A stretch of DNA of 64,000 bases from Acidobacteriota bacterium (GTDB lineage Bacteria; Acidobacteriota; Blastocatellia; Pyrinomonadales; Pyrinomonadaceae): NCBI GenBank assembly GCA_025463135.1, contig JAOAPY010000029.1, positions 62,001 to 126,000 of the forward strand. Direction: 5' to 3'. Positions 1 to 6,945 of this stretch are shown here, piece after piece. Made by a program: the position numbers and the translations under genes. Under the pieces are notes generated by a model that saw only the letters and a list, made by a program, of their open reading frames with translations, was not told the DNA's origin and made no database searches. Every line of letters starts with the position of its first letter. The stretch's first letter is position 1.

Positions 1-1651
1 ACGAAGAGGCTTCAATGGCCAGGCGATAGTTGGTAAGAGCGCCCTGTAACCGGCGGTCCCGCACGTCTTCATCGGTAGCATCGGCGGCGGCCACACTGCT
101 GGTCTGGCCGATCGCAAAAAAGATGCGCGGCTCACCCGGAAACTCTTTCATCAAATCCCGCAGACGTGATTCGGCGCCATTGTAGTCTTTCTGCCGCAAG
201 GTCTGTTCAATATCGGATAGGGCTTTTACCAACGCGGCAGAGTTGGCCGCTTCGGCCGCCGTGTAGGCCGGCGTTTCCATGTCAGGCTTTCTTGCCAGTC
301 TTTCCTTTCGGGCCGCTACAGAGCGGGCGCGTGCCTCAGCGTATTCAGTTGGTTGCTTCACTTCCCTGATCGGATCAAACGAAGCAATCATATCGGGAAA
401 GAAATTCACGATGTCGAATCCGGACGCTTCAATTCCCTGCAATTGCTCGGCGAAGAAGAAATCGAGCACAGCACCGCGTTCGTATTCGTCGGCGAGCTGA
501 GCAATGGTGTCATCTTTAATACTGCTGATCGCCGCCTGAAACTCTTTATTGATTACCGTGCGCGCGGCGTCGTCCCTGGCTTTGGCGAATTTTTCTCGAT
601 TTGCCAGGGCCAATCTTTGCAGTTTCAGCAACTCGTTATAGCGGGCGTCGGCAGCGCCGACCAGCGATCGGGACACGGCGATGAAGACATCGGGAGTCAC
701 ACTCTCGCCCCCGCTTTCACGTTCTTTGAGCAACTGCCTCAATGGTTCGCGGCGGGCGGCGATGTCTCTGTTGAAACGCAGCATCAGGGGATCGATCACA
801 AACTGGAGATAAGCGCGCCGCAGTTCCGAGGCAGTTGGATCAGTGCCCTCGGGAACGATCGCATAATAATCGTCGGCGATAACGCGGAGATTGATGGTCC
901 CCGGGGCCGCCAGCAAATCGGGAACGATGTAAAAGTGCCTGTCGTGTTCGCGCGTTGAGTAAGTGCGCGGCGCATTTTTCTTCTTGCCCGCTGTTGGTGC
1001 CCGGACCAGCACTCGTTCACCGGTAACTAATATCGGCCGTGTGTGGAGGTAAGACAGGATTGAGCGCACGAGATCCGCCGCCGGCGGACGCAGACGATCT
1101 CCTTCGGCCTGGTAGGCGCGCAAGTACAGCGTCATGTGTTCGTCTATGCCTGAGCGCCTATAGAACTCACGCAACAGCGGCGCAAAGTCGAGCACCTCAA
1201 GTACGCCGGCCGGAAGATCTTCGGATCGTTCGGGAGCGTCAAGTGCGGGCGGTGGGCCCAGCACAAACGCGAGCGATACATAGCGGGCGGCTTGCTCAGC
1301 AGCCGTGGCCGGAGCCGGCAGTTTGTTACGTTCGTAGAAACCGTGCAAACGCTCGCGTACCTTTGGATCCAATTCAGCCTGGTCCTTTCGCACGCGCGCG
1401 CGAAAAACTGAAGGGTCCCTGCCGCCAGGTACCGGATCAAAGCCCGCTGCGTCGAGGGCCGCCATGACTACAATCAGTCGCGGGTCCGGCTGAAAAGCAA
1501 CTCCATAATCCGCTAAATTAAAAGTGCTGTCCCGTCTCGCTGCCGGGGCGGGCTGAGCCGGCTTGGGCGCCGGAGCGGTTTGGGCGGCTGCCAGGCCAAT
1601 GCTCAGCATGACGAAACCCGCGAGCAATAAATGCTTACTGACTTGTTTCAT
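1..1651 (-). CDS. Secreted TPR-like protein, 3' end cut by window edge
   Basis: An open frame of about 550 codons starts at an ATG at 1651 and runs off the left edge without a stop. The N-terminus reads MKQVSKHLLLAGFVMLSIGL and then AAAQ, a typical Sec signal peptide, followed by a Pro/Ala-rich linker. The body is rich in charged, alpha-helical sequence. The last visible part (NSAALVKALSDIEQTLRQ, then DYNGAESRLRDLMKEFPGEP) has the spacing of tetratricopeptide-like helices. I infer an exported, possibly periplasmic scaffold protein. No catalytic motif is visible. It lies downstream of the DUF2062 gene on the same strand, with a GC-rich palindromic doublet between them. The exact function is not recognised. 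Confidence 0.75.
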   Translation of the reverse strand, partial: MKQVSKHLLLAGFVMLSIGLAAAQTAPAPKPAQPAPAARRDSTFNLADYGVAFQPDPRLIVVMAALDAAGFDPVPGGRDPSVFRARVRKDQAELDPKVRERLHGFYERNKLPAPATAAEQAARYVSLAFVLGPPPALDAPERSEDLPAGVLEVLDFAPLLREFYRRSGIDEHMTLYLRAYQAEGDRLRPPAADLVRSILSYLHTRPILVTGERVLVRAPTAGKKKNAPRTYSTREHDRHFYIVPDLLAAPGTINLRVIADDYYAIVPEGTDPTASELRRAYLQFVIDPLMLRFNRDIAARREPLRQLLKERESGGESVTPDVFIAVSRSLVGAADARYNELLKLQRLALANREKFAKARDDAARTVINKEFQAAISSIKDDTIAQLADEYERGAVLDFFFAEQLQGIEASGFDIVNFFPDMIASFDPIREVKQPTEYAEARARSVAARKERLARKPDMETPAYTAAEAANSAALVKALSDIEQTLRQKDYNGAESRLRDLMKEFPGEPRIFFAIGQTSSVAAADATDEDVRDRRLQGALTNYRLAIEASS

Positions 1652-1669
1652 GAAATTTATGAATCCTTA

Positions 1670-1765
1670 GTACCGCAGGCTGCCAGCCTGCGTGTTACCG
1701 CTAATTGAATGTTAATCAACTAATTGAGTGTTAACCAAACTCGACCGGCTGGCAGCTTGTGGTAC
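1670..1765. repeat. Paired GC-rich palindromes (CAGGCTGCCAGCCTG type)
   Basis: Two short palindromic units face each other. The left one begins GTACCGCAGGCTGCC and the right one ends GGCAGCTTGTGGTAC, so the whole block is bounded by inverted GTACC/GGTAC ends. Related single units occur near 20190-20218 and 32921-32946, the latter just before the hisA terminator. It fills the gap between the DUF2062 gene and the TPR protein. It could form a hairpin in RNA, but it reads as a dispersed intergenic repeat. Confidence 0.6.
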
Positions 1766-1782
1766 GCCGGCGCGTTATTAAT

Positions 1783-2250
1783 TCACGATCTCTTTCTCTG
1801 CCGGTGTCGACGTAACGCCCACAATGTTAGCGGATACGTCCCTGCCGAACAAACGACCGAAAGCACCGTCGCCCCGATGGCAAAGGGCTGCACAATATGC
1901 CAACTGTGGGCGAAAAGGCGTGCGTAATAGGCACCCGTTAACAGATGCGGATTCTTCAGTAGTGCGATGCCCTCAGGAGGCATTCTTAGCGGTCGCCCGA
2001 GCAGAAGAGCGCCGATGGCGTAAGAAGCGAGGATAATCGGCACAAGTGTCAGGAAGGGATTATTGACGTAAGTGCCAAGATAAATCGCAATTTTGTTAAA
2101 TCGAAAAAGGAAAGCGATCAGGGTTGCCAGAATTGTATGCAGACCGAGCAGAGGCGAGAAGGCGATGAACACGCCCACCGAGAACGCAAGCGCCGTACGC
2201 TCGGGTGGATCGTCTATCGCGAGCAGACGGCGGAAAGCGGCACGAAACAT
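1783..2250 (-). CDS. DUF2062 family membrane protein
   Basis: This is a 155-residue protein with hydrophobic segments at about 20-50, 55-85 and 115-145 and the family signature of DUF2062: an N-terminal DDPPERTALAFSVGVFIAFS, then a loop with YVNNPFLTLVP. DUF2062 proteins are small integral membrane proteins, sometimes fused to glycosyltransferases; their biochemical role is not established. The length is usual for a stand-alone copy. It is co-directional with the STAS genes upstream and the secreted TPR protein downstream, separated by repeat-filled gaps, so co-transcription is possible but unproven. Confidence 0.8.
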   Translation of the reverse strand: MFRAAFRRLLAIDDPPERTALAFSVGVFIAFSPLLGLHTILATLIAFLFRFNKIAIYLGTYVNNPFLTLVPIILASYAIGALLLGRPLRMPPEGIALLKNPHLLTGAYYARLFAHSWHIVQPFAIGATVLSVVCSAGTYPLTLWALRRHRQRKRS

Positions 2251-2261
2251 CTGGTTGGTTT

Positions 2262-2336
2262 CAAGTTTAGAGTTCCAAGTTCCAGGTTAGGAAATGCCTC
2301 TAACTCGAAACTTGGAACCTGAAACTCGAAACTCAT
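2262..2336. repeat. Simple-motif inverted repeat between genes
   Basis: A run built on variations of GAGTTCCAAGTTCCAGGTT is followed after a short loop by its approximate reverse complement. This degenerate hairpin sits between STAS1 and the DUF2062 gene. It belongs to a class of low-complexity inverted repeats also seen at 56450-56550 and 57945-58140. No protein is encoded. Confidence 0.5.
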
Positions 2337-2680
2337 TGAAAACTATTGAGCGCTTCGGATTCGCTGTCGAAGGTGTCGAAAACAGTAAGCAGCTTGGTTA
2401 TGACCAGCAGATCCTGAATCTTGTCCGTCAGATTAAGGAGCTTCATTTGTCCGCCGCCGCGCGTGACGGTGGTGTAGTTCGCGATCAACTCACCAATGCC
2501 GCTTGAATCCATGTATTTGACGCTCGCAAGATTAAGTAGAATCTTATTCTTACCGCCATCAACCAGGGTGCGAATCGCTTCGCGCATGGCAACGCTTCCT
2601 TCGCCGATTCGTATCGTGCCGCTCAAGTCGAGAATGGTTACGTCTCCGGCCTGGCGTTCTTTGACATCGAGCTCAGCCAT
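2333..2680 (-). CDS. STAS-domain anti-sigma factor antagonist (copy 1)
   Basis: This 115-residue protein is a single STAS domain. The phosphorylatable serine region reads [15 protein letters not shown] at about residues 53-67, matching SpoIIAA/RsbV-type anti-anti-sigma factors. Those bind an RsbW/SpoIIAB kinase when unphosphorylated and so free a sigma factor. An RsbW-like ATPase is encoded just upstream (3262-3783), so both partner types are present. It is a close tandem paralogue of the next gene (2792-3139), same length, with shared MAEL start, KERQAGDVT and SESEALNSF end. No sigma factor or PP2C phosphatase gene lies in this window. Confidence 0.9.
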   Translation of the reverse strand: MAELDVKERQAGDVTILDLSGTIRIGEGSVAMREAIRTLVDGGKNKILLNLASVKYMDSSGIGELIANYTTVTRGGGQMKLLNLTDKIQDLLVITKLLTVFDTFDSESEALNSFQ

Positions 2681-2791
2681 TTATTTTTCTCCCCTTTGAA
2701 AGTCCGACAGCCTCAGTTCGTCGTTGCCGCACTAGCTCCTTAGTTGAAGCCAACTCAGATCAACGACAAATTGAAAGTCTGTCGTAGCGCA

Positions 2792-3139
2792 TTACTTAAA
2801 GCTATTGAGGGCTTCGGATTCGCTCTCGTATACGTCAAAAACAGTCAGCAACTTGGTGATAGCCAGCAGATCCTGAAGCTTCTGTGTCAGGTTGAGCAGC
2901 TTGAGTTGCCCGTTCTCTTTGCCGATTGCGGTGTAGCTGGAAACGAGCTCGCCAATTCCGCTCGAATCGATATAACCCACACCGGCAAGGTTCAAGAGGA
3001 TTTTCTTTTTGCCCTCTTCGAGTAAGCGTCGGATCGCCATACGTAACGCCACACTGCCTTCGCCAATCGTTATCTTTCCATCCATATCGAGGACGGTGAC
3101 GTCTCCAGCTTGACGCTCTTTGATATTGAGTTCTGCCAT
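2792..3139 (-). CDS. STAS-domain anti-sigma factor antagonist (copy 2)
   Basis: This is a 115-residue STAS protein with the serine motif [16 protein letters not shown] chose the ATG at 3139 because AGGAG lies six bases upstream and the start then aligns exactly with the paralogue at 2680; an upstream start at 3157 would add six residues. Probable role: phosphorylation-switched antagonist of the RsbW-like kinase encoded immediately upstream. The two STAS copies differ mainly at about residues 40-50 and 68-80, on either side of the DSSG core, which could give partner specificity. Confidence 0.9.
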   Translation of the reverse strand: MAELNIKERQAGDVTVLDMDGKITIGEGSVALRMAIRRLLEEGKKKILLNLAGVGYIDSSGIGELVSSYTAIGKENGQLKLLNLTQKLQDLLAITKLLTVFDVYESESEALNSFK

Positions 3140-3261
3140 GATCGCTCCTATTTTCAAACTACGGTCTTTGGTCTTGGGTCTTTGGTCTTGGAAGCACGGT
3201 GGAATTGGTTCTTGTCCGTCACTTGATATGTCTCAAAAGCCAAAGACCAAAAGCCTGGTAA

Positions 3262-3783
3262 TTAAAACTTCTTTCTCATCTTTACGGTAGTGCCGCCTTC
3301 CGGGCGAATGAGCCACTCTACGTCGTCCATAAAATTGCGCATGAAGAAGATACCACGGCCCGAGCTTTTCATAATGTTTTCTGTTTCGGTCGGATTAGGA
3401 ACTTCTTGTGGATTAAAACCGGCGCCCTCGTCATGGACGCTAATCTCGAGCGAACTGGGCGAACTCTCGACCGTGACGCGTACGAATTTTCCCTCGTCCT
3501 GTTTGTTGCCGTGGAGCACCGCATTCGTCACGGCCTCTCGTATAGCCATATCGACGCCAAATGCGACATCTTCGCCCACTCCCGAGCGGCTCAGAATTCC
3601 GGCGACGGCGACGGCGGCTTCCTCGACGTATTCGATACGGCTGGGCAGCGTGAGTTCGGTTGTTTCTACGGTCACGGTTAAAAGCGCGGGCCCCTGCAAC
3701 GGCCGTCGGTCGAGGCCAGACCTGGACAAGTTCAAGCTTCCCGGAAGTTCGAGGGTGTAACATGCTGGCTGGGGGCATGTCAA
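3262..3783 (-). CDS. RsbW-like anti-sigma kinase (HATPase_c_2)
   Basis: This is a histidine-kinase-type ATPase domain of the RsbW/SpoIIAB group. The N box reads REAVTNAVLHGN, the G1 box DEGAGFNP and the G2 box GRGIFFMRNFMDDVEW. Such proteins bind a sigma factor and phosphorylate STAS-domain antagonists; two of these follow downstream on the same strand. The listed start is a TTG at 3783 and is uncertain: the conserved domain begins about 35 residues in (TVETTELTLPSRIEY), and internal TTG or GTG starts are possible. The far N-terminal part looks unlike the family, so the true protein is probably 135-160 residues. Confidence 0.85.
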   Translation of the reverse strand: MTCPQPACYTLELPGSLNLSRSGLDRRPLQGPALLTVTVETTELTLPSRIEYVEEAAVAVAGILSRSGVGEDVAFGVDMAIREAVTNAVLHGNKQDEGKFVRVTVESSPSSLEISVHDEGAGFNPQEVPNPTETENIMKSSGRGIFFMRNFMDDVEWLIRPEGGTTVKMRKKF

Positions 3784-3810
3784 GAAAAACGACCGGCAGG
3801 TAGTGCTTCA

Positions 3811-4028
3811 TTAAGGTGTTGCTAAAAAAGGGGACGGTTCGAAGGCAATGAGGTAGTACCACCTGCGGTAGCGGGTGGGTCTGCTCCCGAACAAGATCGC
3901 TGGGCAAACCAGACCCTCTCGGCGTTATTGCTGCCGCAACGACAACCCACCCGCTACCGCAGGTGGTACTGACCTCATTGCCTCGCAGTAACTCGCCGGG
4001 CAGTCCTTTCTTTCTCAGCAACACCTAA
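3811..4028. repeat. MITE-like element with long terminal and internal inverted repeats
   Basis: This stretch of about 218 bases is bounded by AGGTGTTGCT (3814-3823) and its exact complement AGCAACACCT (4017-4026). Inside lies a second, longer pair of arms: 3844-3880 (GGCAATGAGGTAGTACC, continuing into CGGTAGCGGGTGGGT) pairs with 3945-3982 almost perfectly. The remaining central loop of about 65 bases encodes nothing convincing. The shape is that of a non-autonomous miniature inverted-repeat element. It occupies the gap between the divergent RsbW-like and M24 genes and may separate their promoters. Confidence 0.7.
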
Positions 4029-4191
4029 CGGAGCACTACCGCATCGCTCAAAGATCTTGTTTGGTATCACTCTAGTCGTGTAGCATTACGCGCGAAGTAA
4101 CATGGACCGTCCGGTCTGTTGTGGCTTCATCTTTATTCCATCTAAGCAATGTATTGACGTCACACAGACTGAAAGTCTGAGTTACCACACT

Positions 4192-5478
4192 ATGTGCACA
4201 GATCGAAGAGACTTCCTGCGCTTGTCCCTGGGCGTGGCGGGCCTGACCCTCTTTGGCAGCGAATTGATTCAAGCTGAAGAGGCCGAACCGCTCACCCAAC
4301 GCGACACCCCCGGGCCCATTCGCAAATTACAAAAGATGACGGACGACGTTGTTCCCATCTCGACCGAAGAACGCCAGGCGCGCATCGCCAAGGCACAGCG
4401 TCTGATGGTTGAACAAAAGATCGGCGCGATCTATCTCGAGCCCGGATCCAGCATGTTTTACTTCACGGAGATGCGTTGGGGAACCAGCGAGCGTATGTTC
4501 GGGGTGGTAATCCCTGCGCGCGGAGATATCGCCTGGGTCTGTCCGAAGTTCGAAGAAGAGCGCGCGCGTGAATTGATCAAGTTCGGCACCGACATTCGCA
4601 CCTGGGAAGAGGATGAGAGTCCCTATCGCCGCGTCGCCGAGATTTTCCGCGATCGCGGATTGCGCCGCGGCCGCATTGGCATTGAAGAGCGTGTTCGGTT
4701 CTTTCTCTATGACGGCATTCGTAAAGAGGCGCCCGCCTTTCAATTCGTCAGCGCGACTTCGGTCACGGGCGCCTGTCGCCAGATCAAATCACCCGCCGAA
4801 ATCGCCCTCCTGCAGAAGGCTAACGACCTCACGATCATTGCTTACAAGGCCACGCATGACAGCATGCGTGAAGGCATGACGCAGGATGAGTTTGCCGGAA
4901 ATTGCGCCGCGGCTTTTCGCGCGCTCGGTGTGCAGGGCGGAGTCTTTGTGAGCTTTGGTAAGTACACTGCATTTCCGCACGGCAGCAGCACGCCGCAGAA
5001 ACTGCAGCAGGGTGATGTGGTTCTGATGGATGGGGGCTGCAAAGTCGAAGGCTATGAATCCGACATCACCCGCACCTTCATCTTCGGCAAGCCAACTCAA
5101 AGGCAGCGCGACATTTGGAACCTCGAGCGGCGATCACAGGATGCAGCCTTTGCCGCGGCCAGGGTTGGCGTTCCCTGCGAAGTAGTCGATGCCGCCGCGC
5201 GCAAGGTGCTGACCGATGCGGGTTTTGGACCGGACTACAAAGTGCCGGGCCTGCCGCATCGTACCGGACACGGCATTGGCCTTGACGGTCATGAATGGAC
5301 CAACTTTGTGCGCGGCAACAAGCATCCGATTCAACCCGGCATGTGTTTCAGCGACGAACCAACGATTGTGATTTATGGCGAGTTTGGTATTCGCCTCGAA
5401 GATTGTCTCTACATAACCGACAGCGGCCCGAGATTTTTTACCGCTCAGAGTAAATCGATTGATCAGCCCTTTGGCTAA
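4192..5478 (+). CDS. M24 family metallopeptidase (Xaa-Pro aminopeptidase-like), Tat-like signal
   Basis: From the ATG at 4192 the protein is 428 residues. Its N-terminus has a twin-arginine-like signal, DRRDFLRLSLGVAGLTLFG. An earlier in-frame ATG at 4102 would put 30 poor residues before the signal, partly encoded by a repeat, so I reject it. The C-terminal half is the pita-bread fold: metal ligands are the Asp of MDGG, the Asp of SDITRT, the His of HRTGHGIGLDGHE, the Glu of SDEPTIV and the Glu of IRLEDCL. The N-terminal half matches the creatinase/prolidase N domain. Expected activity is removal of N-terminal residues next to proline, outside the cytoplasm. Close alternatives are prolidase or a creatinase-like enzyme. 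Confidence 0.88.
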   Translation: MCTDRRDFLRLSLGVAGLTLFGSELIQAEEAEPLTQRDTPGPIRKLQKMTDDVVPISTEERQARIAKAQRLMVEQKIGAIYLEPGSSMFYFTEMRWGTSERMFGVVIPARGDIAWVCPKFEEERARELIKFGTDIRTWEEDESPYRRVAEIFRDRGLRRGRIGIEERVRFFLYDGIRKEAPAFQFVSATSVTGACRQIKSPAEIALLQKANDLTIIAYKATHDSMREGMTQDEFAGNCAAAFRALGVQGGVFVSFGKYTAFPHGSSTPQKLQQGDVVLMDGGCKVEGYESDITRTFIFGKPTQRQRDIWNLERRSQDAAFAAARVGVPCEVVDAAARKVLTDAGFGPDYKVPGLPHRTGHGIGLDGHEWTNFVRGNKHPIQPGMCFSDEPTIVIYGEFGIRLEDCLYITDSGPRFFTAQSKSIDQPFG

Positions 5479-5496
5479 TTGGGCTGGGCTCCGCTT

Positions 5497-5575
5497 TGCG
5501 AGCTTTGCGCCTTTGCGGGAAAGAATATTGCGCGACCGAACAATATCCCGCAAAGGCGCAAAGCGCGCAAAGGCA
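5497..5575. repeat. Long imperfect palindrome (TTTGCGCCTTTGCGGGA type)
   Basis: The left arm GCGAGCTTTGCGCCTTTGCG and the right arm CGCAAAGGCGCAAAGCGCGC flank a short centre with AATATTG/CAATAT. The hairpin starts about 20 bases after the M24 stop codon. It lacks a clear T-run, so it reads as a dispersed palindromic repeat that may protect the mRNA 3' end. Confidence 0.6.
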
Positions 5576-5645
5576 ACTCAAAGACATTTCCCAGCGGCGA
5601 CGTGGGTACCAGGATGCGCGCTGGCAGGCTCCGCACTCGGGATCA

Positions 5646-5774
5646 TCATTGATAAGAACCCGCCACCGTACAGATCAACCAGACAAGCAGAAACGCGAGC
5701 AAAGCGGCCGCGGCGCCCAAAGCATACGCGAGGGACGTCTCAACTAAATCCGGGAATTTCTTTGTCTCTAACAT
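5646..5774 (-). CDS. Possible 42-residue single-pass membrane protein
   Basis: A short frame runs from an ATG at 5774 to a TGA at 5646. The product starts MLETKKFPDLVETSLAY and then has an uninterrupted hydrophobic helix (LGAAAALLAFLLVWLIC) and a short tail. A G-rich tract about nine bases upstream of the ATG could serve as a ribosome site. The clear charged-head/hydrophobic-helix layout argues for a real small protein, but the length is short and I know no family. It lies alone between convergently placed repeats and genes. Confidence 0.35.
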   Translation of the reverse strand: MLETKKFPDLVETSLAYALGAAAALLAFLLVWLICTVAGSYQ

Positions 5775-5895
5775 GATTCTGCACCCCGCGAAGTTTACTA
5801 GCCTCAGCTGAGAACTCACTACGATTACTTCATAGTGGGTGGGAAGAGACGCGTGTTACATAATCAGCAAACCAACGGCCTCTGAAGATATCTCG

Positions 5896-6279
5896 TCAAA
5901 ATGAAGTGGTGTCATCGATAAACTCGCAATCCCCCGGCTTTTTAGGTCTGCATGGATGTTTGATAAGGACCACGACTAAACCAGTCATGACCACGATAAA
6001 GAGCGCGAGAAAAATCTTGTCTTTTTTAGAAAATGATGACGGAGGCTTTGGGTTCTGACTTGCTTGTCGGATCCGTTCAGCATTGACTTTGTTCGTGTCG
6101 GCCCTGATTCGTTCGACCTCGGCGGCGAAGGTGAGTTTCAGATCAGACTTTCGTGTCAGCGTTTCGCGCACAGCGAGAGCGCCCGCGGGTTCCGCTCGAG
6201 TTTGCGCTGTTGATCTTGTGGGCAGTGCCAGGAGCATTACGGTCCAAACCAGCAAGCAGGCAATCGACGTCTTTAGCAT
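5896..6279 (-). CDS. Small exported/membrane protein of unknown function
   Basis: This 127-residue protein starts at the ATG at 6279, supported by GGAG about six bases upstream; a longer frame to 6333 adds 18 unlikely residues. It has a signal peptide (MLKTSIACLLVWTVMLLALP, cut near STAQT), a charged helical middle (about residues 30-90) and a second hydrophobic helix (FLALFIVVMTGLVVVLI), then a short tail with two cysteines. The layout suggests an envelope protein held by the C-terminal helix with its middle part outside. No family is recognised. Confidence 0.65.
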   Translation of the reverse strand: MLKTSIACLLVWTVMLLALPTRSTAQTRAEPAGALAVRETLTRKSDLKLTFAAEVERIRADTNKVNAERIRQASQNPKPPSSFSKKDKIFLALFIVVMTGLVVVLIKHPCRPKKPGDCEFIDDTTSF

Positions 6280-6426
6280 ACGTTCTCCACTGATCAGGTT
6301 TAGATTTGTCGCGACGACGATCCACGAACCCATTCGAAATGACGAGAGCCCCTTCGCACAATTTCGTGTGACTTCGTGGATCGTGCTACGCGTCGTGCAA
6401 CATGTCGCTCAAAAGTTTTCACGAAC

Positions 6427-6651
6427 TTACTTCCGCCGCTTAAAGAATGCTCGCGAGTAATCACCGCGGCTCGCATCGACCGCAACCAACTCCCAGCCGT
6501 CTCCGCCGAGAGTATTGAGGTCCTTTTCGTCCCAGGAAACCGCCAGTACTTTGTATTCCCAGGCTGTTCGGTTGCTCTGCACAAACGCCGTGGCAAAAAT
6601 AAGCAACGCAATTAGACCTGTGCCGATGAAAGAGAGAATTCTGATCTTCAC
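6427..6651 (-). CDS. DUF4177-like small protein
   Basis: I choose the GTG at 6651 because a strong AGGAGG lies four bases upstream. This gives 74 residues: one hydrophobic N-terminal helix (about residues 5-24) followed by WEYKVLAVSWDEKDLNTLGG and then DGWELVAV, the core of DUF4177 (WEYK...LN.LG..GWELV). DUF4177 proteins are small alpha/beta proteins of unknown function. A longer reading to 6702 is possible but has no ribosome site. Confidence 0.7.
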   Translation of the reverse strand: MKIRILSFIGTGLIALLIFATAFVQSNRTAWEYKVLAVSWDEKDLNTLGGDGWELVAVDASRGDYSRAFFKRRK

Positions 6652-6945
6652 TTGACCTCCTCTGGGTCCGATTCTTACGAACTCATTGGCCAACAGGCCC
6701 ATTGTGTAACGCGCTTCAGTTACCCGTCGCGGGCGTTTTCACTCGAAGTCGTTCGGTTGTGCGACGGTCATTCTGTTCTTTGCCGTGGGTTGCCGGTTAG
6801 ATTACAATTGCCCCGCTTCGGACTTATTTAGATCAAATCTGTTACTGAACTTTCCTGAAGATTGGGGTTGAGTTTAGGAGTCTAGCGACCGCAAGTCCTC
6901 AGGAAGTGCTCAAGGATTCCTCAAAGATTTATCTCAAAGCCGTTT

